Source: Anaerofilum sp. An201 (lineage in GTDB: Bacteria > Bacillota > Clostridia > Oscillospirales > Ruminococcaceae). From it: 64,000 nucleotides of DNA. Position 1 is the first letter of the stretch, and each line of letters starts with the position of its first letter. A program made the position numbers and the translations under genes. A model generated the notes under the pieces. It made no database searches, was not told the origin of the DNA, and saw nothing but the letters and a program-made list of their open reading frames with translations. The stretch spans positions 1 through 64,000 of the forward strand of contig NZ_NFJT01000012.1 of NCBI RefSeq assembly GCF_002160015.1. The letters are read 5' to 3'. Of the stretch, positions 27,311-36,147 are shown in pieces.

Positions 27311-28039
27311 ATGGGAAATGTATATCTGATCACCGGCGCCTCCAGCGATGTGGGATGCGCGCTGATCCGCCGCCTGTACCAGCCGGGCGACCTCTTCCTC
27401 GCACAGGGTGCGGGCGATCTTTCGGGGCTGGCCCCGCTGGTGAAGGAGTTTCCGGGCGCTATCCACACCTTTGATGTGGACCTCACCGACCCCGCCGCCA
27501 CCGACCTGTTCATCGAGCAGGTGGGCCGCATCGCCGCGCCCACCCATCTGGTGCATCTGCCGGCGCTGCGGGTGGTCAACACCAAATTCAAGAAGTTCGA
27601 CGAGGAGCGGTTCGAGCGGGACATGAGCGTGCAGGTGCGCAGTGCGGTGAAGCTGTGCAAGGCGTTCGTGCCCGCCATGGCCAAAGCCAAGCGCGGGCGG
27701 GTGCTGTTCATGCTGACCAGCTACCTGCTGGGCCTGCCGCCCAAAAACACCGCCGCCTATATCATGGCCAAAAGCGCGCTACACGGCCTGGCCAAGAGCC
27801 TGGCCGCCGATTATGCCGGCACCGGCGTGACGGTGAACTGCGTGATGCCCAGCATGATGGAGACCAAATTCCTGGCCGACACCAGCAATCTGATCGTGGA
27901 GGCATCCGCGCAGGCCAACCCGATGGGCCGCAATGCCCGCGTGGAGGACGTGGTGCCTGCGATGGCCTTCCTGCTGGGCGAGGAGGCCGGGTTCATCACC
28001 GGCGTGTCGCTGCCCATCACGGGAGGAAGCGCGCTGTGA
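27311..28039 (+). CDS. Short-chain dehydrogenase (3-oxoacyl-ACP reductase-like)
   Basis: 242 residues, Rossmann fold with TGASSDVG nucleotide motif, catalytic Ser in FMLTSYLLG and YxxxK in AAYIMAKSALHGL, and the C-terminal FITGVSLPITGG typical of FabG-like enzymes. With the MaoC protein it would form a reductase/dehydratase pair acting on the ACP-bound group. AAAGGAACGACTGAG precedes the ATG. Confidence 0.9.
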   Translation: MGNVYLITGASSDVGCALIRRLYQPGDLFLAQGAGDLSGLAPLVKEFPGAIHTFDVDLTDPAATDLFIEQVGRIAAPTHLVHLPALRVVNTKFKKFDEERFERDMSVQVRSAVKLCKAFVPAMAKAKRGRVLFMLTSYLLGLPPKNTAAYIMAKSALHGLAKSLAADYAGTGVTVNCVMPSMMETKFLADTSNLIVEASAQANPMGRNARVEDVVPAMAFLLGEEAGFITGVSLPITGGSAL

Positions 28040-29037
28040 GCAAGGAAGCCTTTTCTCTGCGCCACGCCCGGATGTCCGACCGGGAGCGCATCGTGGATTT
28101 TCTCAACCGCAACTGGGGCAGCCGCCATCCGCTGGTGAACCTGCCCGACCTGTTTGAATATTACTATATCCGCGGCGACAAGCTGCAGTTTGTGCTGGCC
28201 GAGCAGGAGGACCTTCTGGTGGCGGTGGCGGGATACATCCTGTCCAACGCCTCCTCGCAGCCGGACGCCTGGGTGAGCATCTGGTGTGCGGCCAAAGGCT
28301 GCAACGGCGCGGGGCTGGAGCTGATGGAAGCCCTGCCCCTGCTGGCCGGCGTGCGCGTGCTGGCCTGCAACAACATCCGTCCCAGGACGATGGCCTTCTA
28401 TCGCTTTCTGGGCTGGCACGCCGACCGCGTCCCCCACTACTACCGTCTGGGCCGGGTGGACGAGCGGCGGCTGGTGCGCGGCGCGGACGAAGCTCCGATG
28501 CCGTCTGTGGGCGGCGACCTGGAGCTGTTCCCGGTGTATTCCACCGTGGCGCTGGAGGGGATGGGCGTGCCGGACACCGGCTGCGTTCCCCGCAAGGACG
28601 TGTGGTATGTGCGGCGGCGGTACTTCACCTTCCCGCGCCAGACCTACCGTCTGTGGGCGGCCTGTGATGAGGGGCGCATCGCGGCCTATCTGGTCACCCG
28701 CACGGTGACGGTGGAGGAAGCGGGCGGCGCAAAGGTGCTGCGCATCGTGGATTTTATCGGCCGTCCCGAACAACTGCCCCGCCTCGGCGCCGCCATCGAC
28801 CGCATCATGCAGGCCGAGAAGGCGGAGTACGCCGACTGCTATTGTGCCGGGATCTCCCCTGCCCTGTTCCTGCAGGCCGGGTTTGTGGAGCGGAAAGAGG
28901 GGGACGCCGTCGTGATCCCCAACTACCTCGATCCCCCGCTGTACGAAAACACCGAGTACTACTACTTCACCAACCAGCCGGACGGGTTCGTGCTGTTCAA
29001 GGCGGACGGCGACCAGGACCGCCCCAACCTGGGATGA
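28036..29037 (+). CDS. GNAT-superfamily acyltransferase, last gene of the FkbH operon
   Basis: 333 residues. The first half is a GNAT domain (SLRHARMSDRERIVDFLNRN, ACNNIRPRTMAFYRFLGW). The second half looks like a second, weaker GNAT-like unit (CDEGRIAAYLVTRTVTV, YCAGISPALFLQAGFVERK). GTG 28036 overlaps the SDR stop (GTGA), with GGGAGG upstream, so it is translationally coupled. In this setting it may transfer the ACP-bound acyl group to an amino-sugar or amine; the acceptor is unknown. Confidence 0.82.
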   Translation: MSKEAFSLRHARMSDRERIVDFLNRNWGSRHPLVNLPDLFEYYYIRGDKLQFVLAEQEDLLVAVAGYILSNASSQPDAWVSIWCAAKGCNGAGLELMEALPLLAGVRVLACNNIRPRTMAFYRFLGWHADRVPHYYRLGRVDERRLVRGADEAPMPSVGGDLELFPVYSTVALEGMGVPDTGCVPRKDVWYVRRRYFTFPRQTYRLWAACDEGRIAAYLVTRTVTVEEAGGAKVLRIVDFIGRPEQLPRLGAAIDRIMQAEKAEYADCYCAGISPALFLQAGFVERKEGDAVVIPNYLDPPLYENTEYYYFTNQPDGFVLFKADGDQDRPNLG

Positions 29038-29065
29038 AGCGGCCTGCTTCTTTTCGATCGTTGCA

Positions 29066-29108
29066 TAAAAAGACGCCCTGCGGAGTGATTTCCACAGGGC
29101 GTCTTGCT
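29066..29108. terminator. Bidirectional terminator
   Basis: Stem AAGACGCCCTG / CAGGGCGTCTT (29070-29105), T-rich after the stem on both strands. It closes the FkbH operon and the facing ricin-lectin gene. Confidence 0.85.
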
Positions 29109-29121
29109 TTTGTCCGATCGT

Positions 29122-29916
29122 TTATTTGCGTTTTTTGCGGGAAGTGGTGGTCTTGCGGGGAGCCTTGGGAGCGGCCTTCTTGGCGGGAGCAGCCTTCGGC
29201 GCCTCCTCCACAGGGGCAGCCGGGGTCTCGGGCAGATCCTTCGGAGCAACTTCCTTCACTTCCACAGCCTTGGCGGGTTCCGCCTTTACGGCCTCTTCCT
29301 TCACCGGCTCCTCTTTCTTGGCGGGAGCGGCCTTCTTGGCGGCGGGCTTTTTGGCGGGAGCTTTGGCCGGGGCTTTCTTCTCCACCTTCTCCTCCGCCTT
29401 CACTTCTTCCGCCTTTGCTTGCTCGGCTTTGGGTTCCTCGGTCTTGGCGGGCTTTTTGGCGGCGGGCTTGCGGGCAGCGCTCAGCTTCCACAGCTGGTTG
29501 TCGCCGTTCACGTCCTGCCAGATCTGGGCGCGGTCGCCGTTCTCCACGGCGTTCAGGCCCACGATGTCCAGCACCTTGCCGCTGAGGCTGGAGCGGATCT
29601 TGATGCCGGATTTGCCGGCGTCCACCACGCTCCACAGCTGGCTGGCAGCCTCTACGTTGTCCCACTGGTGCAGCCAGCAGCCGTCGGTGATGCCGGCCAT
29701 CACGATGTCCAGCACCTTGCCCGAGGCCTTGTTCATGATCTTATACACGCCGTCGCCAGAGGGGATGAATTTCCACTGCTGATGGTCGGCGGCCACTTTG
29801 TCCCATACCTGGACGGCCGCACCGTTCTCGGAGCTGCCACCCTCTACCTCCAGCACCTTGCCGCTGGGGGACTCAATGCAATAAAATTTCTCGGTATCGA
29901 TTTTTACATTTGCCAT
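29122..29916 (-). CDS. Ricin B-lectin domain with histone H1-like basic tail
   Basis: 264 residues. Residues 1-137 form a beta-trefoil with the three QxW repeats (HQQWKF, ASQLWSV, DNQLWKL) and repeated SGKVLDIV/E strands. From about 138 on the protein is a Lys/Ala/Pro/Glu-rich tail with PAKKPAAKK-type repeats ending TTTSRKKRK, like histone H1 or bacterial AlgP-type tails. There is no signal peptide. AAGGAGG is 10 bases before ATG 29916. Binding to a glycan and to nucleic acid or another polyanion is inferred, not shown. Confidence 0.88.
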   Translation of the reverse strand: MANVKIDTEKFYCIESPSGKVLEVEGGSSENGAAVQVWDKVAADHQQWKFIPSGDGVYKIMNKASGKVLDIVMAGITDGCWLHQWDNVEAASQLWSVVDAGKSGIKIRSSLSGKVLDIVGLNAVENGDRAQIWQDVNGDNQLWKLSAARKPAAKKPAKTEEPKAEQAKAEEVKAEEKVEKKAPAKAPAKKPAAKKAAPAKKEEPVKEEAVKAEPAKAVEVKEVAPKDLPETPAAPVEEAPKAAPAKKAAPKAPRKTTTSRKKRK

Positions 29917-30063
29917 TTGGATCACTCCTCCTTACCTGTGATTATACGCAAAAATGTGACATGCGTCAATAAGCCAGCCGGCAAGCTTGGCGTTTTGGAT
30001 ATTTTCGACCATTGTCTTCATCCAAATTCTGCCATTTATGCAGAAAATCTTCTGCACCAGCGG

Positions 30064-30693
30064 TCAGTTCTGGGGGCGCAGCGCACACCGCAGCATCTGC
30101 ATGGCACAGCGCTTGCGGGCATTTTCGGGCAGCATCGGCCACAGGGCAAGGCCGTCCTCCCTCTCCATGCACAGCGCCGCCGAATAGTGCGACAGCGCGG
30201 CGTTCAGACAAAAGCCGCAGTATTCCACGCTGTGCGCCGGGTCGATGACGCCCTCGGCTTTTCCCTGCTCCACCAGCTGTTCCAGCAGCCCGTTCAGCTG
30301 GGCGGTGTATTCCGCCAGGCGCGGGCCATACGCCGCCAGCGTGCTGCACCGGCGGCCGCCCGGCACCGCGGCCAGCAGGCGCTGTGCCGTTGCCAGGCGG
30401 GCGGCGGTGTGGCGGTTCAGGCTGCACAGGAACCGCTCGATCTTGCCGAAAAAATTCAAATCCTCCTGCTGCGCATACCGCATCATATCCTCCAGCAGCA
30501 TCCCCACCTGGTACAGCGCCGCACCGGCCAGGATCTGCTCTTTGCTCTCGAAGTATTCATACAGAGTGCCTTTGCCCACACCCGCGGCGTCGGCGATCTG
30601 CTGCACGGTGAGAGAATGCACGGCGCAGCCCTGCTCGACCAGGCTCTGTACCGCTTCCAGCGCGCGGATCTCCTTTTCACGGAACAGTTTCAT
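30064..30693 (-). CDS. TetR-family repressor of the RND pump
   Basis: 209 residues. N-terminal HTH: LTVQQIADAAGVGKGTLYEYFESKEQILAGA. The C-terminal ligand domain is Cys/Ala-rich. It begins three bases after the RND stop, so it is the second gene of the pump operon. A perfect TetR-type palindrome lies in the promoter of that operon, which points to autoregulation. Confidence 0.9.
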   Translation of the reverse strand: MKLFREKEIRALEAVQSLVEQGCAVHSLTVQQIADAAGVGKGTLYEYFESKEQILAGAALYQVGMLLEDMMRYAQQEDLNFFGKIERFLCSLNRHTAARLATAQRLLAAVPGGRRCSTLAAYGPRLAEYTAQLNGLLEQLVEQGKAEGVIDPAHSVEYCGFCLNAALSHYSAALCMEREDGLALWPMLPENARKRCAMQMLRCALRPQN

Positions 30694-30696
30694 CGC

Positions 30697-33600
30697 TCAG
30701 TCCTCCTCCACTTCCACCGGATGCAGCTCGCGCCGGAACAGCAGGTCGTACAGCACCGGCACCACCACCAGCGTCAGCAGGGTGGCGTAAGTCAGGCCGC
30801 CGATCGTGACGATGGCCATCGGCTGGGTCATCTCGGCGCCGGTGCCGGTGGCCAGCGCCATCGTGCTCATGGCCAGGATGGTGGTGAGCGCGGTCATCAG
30901 GATGGGACGGATGCGGCTGCGGCCGGTCTCCACCAGCGCGGCCTGCTTTTCCATCCCCTCCAGGCGCAGCTGGTTGGTGTAGTCGACAAATACGATGCCG
31001 TTGTTCACCACAACGCCCACCAGGATCAAAAAGCCCAGCATGGCGATGATCGACAGCTCCTGCCCGGTGATGCCCAGCGCCAGCAGACCGCCGGTGAAGG
31101 CCAGCGGGATGGTGAACATCACGATGAACGGCGACAGCAGGCTCTGGAACTGGGCCACCATGATCAGATAGATGAACACCACCGCCAGCAGGATCATCAG
31201 GGCCAGATCCTGCATGGTGCTGTTGATGGTCTCGTTTTCGCCGCCGTATTCCAGCGTGTAACCGTCGGGCAGAGACAGGCTCTGCAGGTTGTTCTCCAGC
31301 TGGCGGCTGCACAGGCCGATGTTGTAGCCGTCCGCGATGGAGGCCGACACGGTGCGGGTGCGCTGCTGGTTTTCACGGCTGATCGACACAAGGCCGGGCG
31401 CTTCCTCGATGGAGGCGATGTCCCCCAGCTTCACCGTCTGCTCCTCGCCGGTGGGGGTGGCGGCGGTCAGCTCCAGCTGGGTGAGGTCGGCGCGGGCGGG
31501 GGCATCCTGCGCGTCCTCCAGCACCACGGAATAGCTCTCGTTGTCCACCGTCAGGGTGGTGGCGGTGGAGCTGGTGGTGAGCGCGGCGGACACCTGCTGG
31601 TACACCTGCGCCACCGTCAGGCCCTTGCGCATGGCGGCGTCCTTATCGATGGTGATGCGGGTCTCGGGATTGGCGTCCTGCTGGCCGGTGGAGATATCGG
31701 TGAGGCCTTCCACCTGCGCCATCCGCTCGGCCACCTGGTTGGACAGGTCGGCCAGAACGTCCAGATCCGGTCCGCGCAGGATCACCTGCACGCCGCTGCC
31801 GCCCAGCGCCGACAGGTCCATCGCCGAGGCGTTGGCGCTGACGGTGCAGGGAAGGTCGGCGGTGTCCTGCTCGATCTGTGCGGCGATCTGCTGGTTTTTC
31901 TTGGCGCCTTCGTCGCTCAGCAGCACATAGAAGCTGGCGGAACCGTCGCTGCCGCCCGTGCTCATGCCCATGACCGACGCGCCGCTGTCACCCGCCATCG
32001 CGCCCACCGTCTCGACGCCGTCGATGGCCTGGATGCGCTCCATCACGGTGTCGGCCAGGGCAAACTGTTCTTCCCGGTCGGCCTCCTTGGGCATCTCGAC
32101 CGTCACGGTCATCTGCGGGCTGCTCATCTCCGGGATGAAGGCGGTGCCCATCCGGGTGGCCCAGAAGCAGGCGCCCACCAGCAGCAGGCCCGCCGCTCCC
32201 AGCGTGACCGCCCGGTGGCCCAGCGCCCATTGCAGCACGCGGGTGTAGCCGTTCACAAAGGCGTCGAACCAGCGGTGTTCGCGCGGGCGCGTGTTGCGCA
32301 GGAGCGTGGACCCCATTGCCGGCACCAGCGTCATCGCCACCACCAGGCTGGCCAGCAGCGAATAGGCGATGGTGAGGCCCATGTCGGTGAACAGCTGGCG
32401 GGACAGCCCCTCGGTGAACACGATGGGCAGGAACACGCAGATGGTGGTGAAGGTGGAAGCCGCGATGGCCCCGCCCACCTGGGTGGTGCCCTTGACGGCC
32501 GCGCGGGCAGCGGACATTCCCTGGCTGCGCAGGCGGTAGATGTTTTCGATGACGACGATCGAGTTATCCACCAGCATGCCCACGCCCAGCGCCAGGCCGG
32601 ACAGCGAGATGATGTTCAGGGTGATGTTGGAGAAATACATCAGCGCCAGCGCGAACAGCACGCTGATGGGGATGCTGAAGGCGATGACGGCGGTGGGCTT
32701 GAGGTCCTTCAGGAAGAACAGCAGCACCAGCACCGCCAGGATGCCGCCCACGATCAGGTTCTGCAGCACCGAGTCGATGATGAGATAGATGTAGTCGCCC
32801 TGGTCCATCAGCGGGGTGATGCGCAGGCCGCTCTCGGTGGTCTCCAGCGATTCGATCGCGCTGGAGATGCGGTCGGACACCGCCGAGGTAGAGGCGGTGG
32901 AGGATTTCTGCACCGTCAGCAGCACCGCGTCGTTGCCGTTGATCTTGGCGTAGCTCTCGTTGGCGTTGTCGGTCATCTGCACGGTGGCCACGTCCTTGAG
33001 ACGGATGTCGCCCACGCTGTCCTCCATGCTGAACAGCAGGGCGTTCTCCACCTCCTCCACGCTGGAGAAGCTGTCGCCCACCTTGACCACATACTGCTCG
33101 CCGTCCTCGGTGATGGTGCCGGCGGGCATCGAGAAGTTCTGCGCCAGCAGCATCGCCGAGATGGTGTCACGGGTGAGCAGGCCGGACAGATTGGCCTTTT
33201 CATAGGCCTCCTGCCGGGCCTGTTCAAACTGTTCGGCCGCCTCTTCCAGCTGCGCTTCGGCCTCGGCCAGCTGCGCTTCGCTGGCGGTGAGGGCGGCCTG
33301 TCCGTTTGCCATCCCGATGGCGGCCTCCATCTTGCCCTGTTCCAGCGCGGCATAGCCCTCCTGCGCTTTTTTCAGGTTTTCTTCCAGCACCGGCTTGGCC
33401 GCCTGCACCGCCATCATCTGAGTGGAGATGTTGGACAGCTCCTGCTCGATGGCCATCAGGCGCACACTCGCCTTGAGATACATCTCCAGCATCTGCTGGA
33501 TCTGCTCCCAGTCGAGGCCGTCCAGAGCGGCGGCGGTGCTCTCGTCCAGCCACTGGCGCATCTGGTCGCGCAGGGCGGCAAACTCCTCCGCCGTCATTCC

Positions 33601-34569
33601 GGCCAGCTCTTCCAGGCTGCCCGGCAGCCAGTCGGGCCGCTCGCCCAATGCCTGCTCGATCTGGTCCACCGCCTGCTGCCAGAGTTCTTCCAGACCGGGG
33701 ATCTGGCCCAGCGCCTGTTCATAGGCCTCTTTTTCGGCCTGCAAGGCAGCCTGGCTGGCCTGCAGGGTGGACTCCTGCGACAGCAGCGCGTTCAGCTGGG
33801 CGATGGCGGAATCCAGCTGCACCCCGCCGGCCGACAGCTGCGCCCCGGCCTGCTGCTGTTTGTCGGCCAGGGCCGTCTTTCCGCTTTCCAGCTGCTGCTT
33901 GCCGCTGGAAAGCCGAGCCTGGCCTTCGTCCAGCTTCTGTTTGGCGTCGGCCAGCTGCTCGTCCACCGCCGCCAGGACCTTGTCGTTCAGCGCGGCGATC
34001 TTTTCGTCGTCCAGCTTGACTTCCAGCGTCGATTCCACCAGGCCGCTGGCCTGCACGCTGGCCACGCCGTCCAGGCGCTCGATGGCGGGGACCACCGTCT
34101 CCTGCACATAGGCGGACAGCTGCCGGATATCCATATCCTCCCGGTCCACGCCGGCGATCATCACCGGCATCATGTCGGGGCTGATCTGCAGCAGCATCGG
34201 TGTGCCCACCATTTCGTCGAAGCTGCCCTTGACCAGATCGACGCTGGTGGAGATGTTCAGCATGGCGGTATCCATGTTGGTGCCCTGCTCGAATTCCAGG
34301 ATCACCGCGCTGGCATTCTCGCTGGAAACAGAGCTGATGTTCTTCACGCCGCCGGTGGTTCCCAGCGCCGCCTCCAGCGGGCGGGTGACCGACGTCTCCA
34401 CCTTCTCGGGGCTGGCGCCCGGATAGGAGGTGACGACCACCACATACGGCAGCTCGATGGCGGGGAGAAGGTCGGTGGTGAGGTGGGTGAAGCTGATAAA
34501 GCCCAGCACCAGCACCATCACGACCCCCACCAGCACCGTGAACGGTTTCTTCACACAGTATTTTACCAT
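30697..34569 (-). CDS. RND-superfamily efflux pump with large coiled-coil insertion
   Basis: 1,290 residues, against about 1,030 for AcrB-like pumps. The N-terminus (CVKKPFTVLVGVVMVLVLG, then YPGASPEKVETSVTRPLE), the TM region (GMLVDNSIVVIENIYRLRSQGMS) and the C-terminal half (FLILVGVVVNNGIVFVDYTNQLR) are classical. The extra length is one block, residues about 203-460, predicted helical and rich in Gln/Glu/Ala, inserted in the first porter domain. No membrane-fusion-protein gene lies nearby. Substrate unknown; drug, lipid or surfactant export are options. Confidence 0.92.
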   Translation of the reverse strand: MVKYCVKKPFTVLVGVVMVLVLGFISFTHLTTDLLPAIELPYVVVVTSYPGASPEKVETSVTRPLEAALGTTGGVKNISSVSSENASAVILEFEQGTNMDTAMLNISTSVDLVKGSFDEMVGTPMLLQISPDMMPVMIAGVDREDMDIRQLSAYVQETVVPAIERLDGVASVQASGLVESTLEVKLDDEKIAALNDKVLAAVDEQLADAKQKLDEGQARLSSGKQQLESGKTALADKQQQAGAQLSAGGVQLDSAIAQLNALLSQESTLQASQAALQAEKEAYEQALGQIPGLEELWQQAVDQIEQALGERPDWLPGSLEELAGMTAEEFAALRDQMRQWLDESTAAALDGLDWEQIQQMLEMYLKASVRLMAIEQELSNISTQMMAVQAAKPVLEENLKKAQEGYAALEQGKMEAAIGMANGQAALTASEAQLAEAEAQLEEAAEQFEQARQEAYEKANLSGLLTRDTISAMLLAQNFSMPAGTITEDGEQYVVKVGDSFSSVEEVENALLFSMEDSVGDIRLKDVATVQMTDNANESYAKINGNDAVLLTVQKSSTASTSAVSDRISSAIESLETTESGLRITPLMDQGDYIYLIIDSVLQNLIVGGILAVLVLLFFLKDLKPTAVIAFSIPISVLFALALMYFSNITLNIISLSGLALGVGMLVDNSIVVIENIYRLRSQGMSAARAAVKGTTQVGGAIAASTFTTICVFLPIVFTEGLSRQLFTDMGLTIAYSLLASLVVAMTLVPAMGSTLLRNTRPREHRWFDAFVNGYTRVLQWALGHRAVTLGAAGLLLVGACFWATRMGTAFIPEMSSPQMTVTVEMPKEADREEQFALADTVMERIQAIDGVETVGAMAGDSGASVMGMSTGGSDGSASFYVLLSDEGAKKNQQIAAQIEQDTADLPCTVSANASAMDLSALGGSGVQVILRGPDLDVLADLSNQVAERMAQVEGLTDISTGQQDANPETRITIDKDAAMRKGLTVAQVYQQVSAALTTSSTATTLTVDNESYSVVLEDAQDAPARADLTQLELTAATPTGEEQTVKLGDIASIEEAPGLVSISRENQQRTRTVSASIADGYNIGLCSRQLENNLQSLSLPDGYTLEYGGENETINSTMQDLALMILLAVVFIYLIMVAQFQSLLSPFIVMFTIPLAFTGGLLALGITGQELSIIAMLGFLILVGVVVNNGIVFVDYTNQLRLEGMEKQAALVETGRSRIRPILMTALTTILAMSTMALATGTGAEMTQPMAIVTIGGLTYATLLTLVVVPVLYDLLFRRELHPVEVEED

Positions 34570-34613
34570 AGGGGAATGTTCTCCTTTTTTGTGGATTTGA
34601 CGGGAAATCGCAG

Positions 34614-34637
34614 TTCCGACCGACCGGTCGGTCGGAA
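34614..34637. promoter_or_regulatory. TetR operator, perfect 24-bp palindrome
   Basis: Half-site TTCCGACCGACC followed directly by its reverse complement. It lies just downstream of the predicted start of the RND-tetR transcript, where a bound repressor would block transcription. Confidence 0.88.
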
Positions 34638-34647
34638 AACAATTTTA

Positions 34648-34676
34648 AATATAGCCATTTTCACATTTGCACGCAA
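34648..34676 (-). promoter_or_regulatory. Promoter of the RND-tetR operon
   Basis: TTGCGT (34671-34676), a 17-base spacer and TATATT (34648-34653) on the minus strand; the start point falls next to the operator. Confidence 0.65.
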
Positions 34677-34709
34677 GGGGATTTTGCGCACAAAACAGGC
34701 GAATGCAGC

Positions 34710-34738
34710 TTGCGGGGAAAACCAAGGAATGCTATACT
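34710..34738 (+). promoter_or_regulatory. Promoter of the GNAT gene at 34768
   Basis: TTGCGG (34710-34715), a 17-base spacer and TATACT (34733-34738), divergent from the RND promoter. Confidence 0.65.
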
Positions 34739-34767
34739 TTGAAAAAACTCCCAAGGAGGAATTCTGT

Positions 34768-35319
34768 ATGCAGCACAAGGGAACCGTTTGTCTGGAAAGC
34801 CGCCGCCTTCTGCTGCGGCCGTTCACAATGCAGGACGCCCCTGCCATGTTTCTGAACTGGGCGTCCGACAGCGAGGTGACCGCATTTCTCACCTGGCCTG
34901 CCCATGCGAGTGTGGAGGTGACCGAGGCGGTGCTGAAAGACTGGACCGCACAGTATGCCGACAAGAAATACTACCAATGGGCGATCGTGCTCAAAGACCT
35001 GGGACAGCCCATCGGCAGCATCACGGTGAACAATGTGATCGACGACAACCTCAAAATGGCGCATGTCGGCTACTGCATTGGGCGCGCCTGGTGGGGCAAA
35101 GGCATTACCACCGAGGCCATGCAGACGGTGATGGACTTTCTGTTCGACGAGGTGGGCGTGAATCGGGTGGAATCGCTGCACAACACCCGCAACGGCGCTT
35201 CTGGTGCGGTGATGCGAAAGTGCGGCATGAAATTTGAAGGCATCCACCGCCAGGCCGACTGGAGCAACGCCGGACTTGGAGATGCTGCGTACTACGCTCT
35301 GCTGGCACAGGAGCGGTAA
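34768..35319 (+). CDS. RimJ/RimL-type GNAT N-acetyltransferase
   Basis: 183 residues: RRLLLRPFTMQDAPAMFLNWASD at the N-terminus, GYCIGRAWWGKGITTEAM as the acetyl-CoA loop and VESLHNTRNGASGAVMRKCGMKFEG near the end. AAGGAGGAATTCTGT precedes the ATG. Protein N-terminal or small-molecule acetylation is possible; substrate unknown. Confidence 0.9.
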   Translation: MQHKGTVCLESRRLLLRPFTMQDAPAMFLNWASDSEVTAFLTWPAHASVEVTEAVLKDWTAQYADKKYYQWAIVLKDLGQPIGSITVNNVIDDNLKMAHVGYCIGRAWWGKGITTEAMQTVMDFLFDEVGVNRVESLHNTRNGASGAVMRKCGMKFEGIHRQADWSNAGLGDAAYYALLAQER

Positions 35320-35345
35320 ACAGGTTTCTATTTGTAAAACGGAAA

Positions 35346-35390
35346 AGCCCGCGCACCGATACGGAGACGGTGTGCGGGTTTTGTGTTTTC
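35346..35390. terminator. Bidirectional terminator
   Basis: Stem CCCGCGCACCG / CGGTGTGCGGG (35348-35378) with TTTTGTGTTTT on the plus side and CTTTTCC on the minus side, between the GNAT and tetR genes. Confidence 0.8.
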
Positions 35391-35410
35391 TATACAGGGG
35401 GACGCCGCCG

Positions 35411-35998
35411 TCAGGCGGGCGCCAAGCCGCGCATCCAGTAGCGCAGGTCACGCTGTGCCTTGGGCCACAGCGTTCCCTCACAGCCGCACAGACACCAGTC
35501 GAACAGCAGCCCCCGCAGAAAGCGCCAGAATAGTTCCATCAGTTCCTCGGCGGTATAGTCGCCGGTGAGCAGTCCGGCCTGCTGGCAGCGTACACAGTGG
35601 TGCCGCATCGCCTGTAGAAGCGGACGGGCAGGACTGCGATATTCGCGGGATTCCCCTTTCAGCAGCACGCGGTAGTAGGACGGCATGGCACGGCCCACCA
35701 CCTGCTGGATATATTCCAGATACTCGCGAAAAATAAAGTACAGCGATTCCATCGGCGAAAGTTCCTCGCACTGGCGCACAAGGTCCGGCGTGATGACGCG
35801 GTCAAAATCCAGAAAGGCTTGCAGAACCAGCTGATCCTTGCTGGCATAGTGATGATAAAACGCTCCGTTCGATACACCGGCCCGGCGGCAGATCTGACGC
35901 ACGGTGACTGCATCGTAGTCTTTCTCGCGGCTGAGCTGGAGCACGGCGTCCAGCAAAGCCGAGCGGGTGGCGTCGGCACAAGGATACTGCTTTTTCAT
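35411..35998 (-). CDS. TetR-family regulator
   Basis: 195 residues with the HTH VTVRQICRRAGVSNGAFYHHYASKDQLVLQAFLD. AAGGAG lies 8 bases before ATG 35998. It is divergent from degV, so degV is one possible target, but I see no clear palindrome between them. The effector is unknown. Confidence 0.9.
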   Translation of the reverse strand: MKKQYPCADATRSALLDAVLQLSREKDYDAVTVRQICRRAGVSNGAFYHHYASKDQLVLQAFLDFDRVITPDLVRQCEELSPMESLYFIFREYLEYIQQVVGRAMPSYYRVLLKGESREYRSPARPLLQAMRHHCVRCQQAGLLTGDYTAEELMELFWRFLRGLLFDWCLCGCEGTLWPKAQRDLRYWMRGLAPA

Positions 35999-36047
35999 CC
36001 CAAAAACTCCTTTTGCGGGTGTTATACACATTATAATTAAAGTTGCA

Positions 36048-36076
36048 TTGACAAACAAGACCGAATTGTGTACCAT
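36048..36076 (+). promoter_or_regulatory. Promoter of degV
   Basis: Consensus TTGACA (36048-36053), a 17-base spacer and TACCAT (36071-36076). Confidence 0.65.
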
Positions 36077-36147
36077 TTTATCATATGAATACAGAGCGCT
36101 GCTCCGCTTTGCATCGCCCTATGGACAGGAAAAGGAGATTGAAGGTT

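Noticed and set aside
29104-35319. A 2,071-codon plus-strand open frame covering the RND region
   Set aside because: Everything before the ATG at 34768 is the complement of the ricin-lectin, TetR and RND genes: His/Gln/Gly-rich, no domains and no ribosome site. Only the last 183 codons (GNAT) are real.
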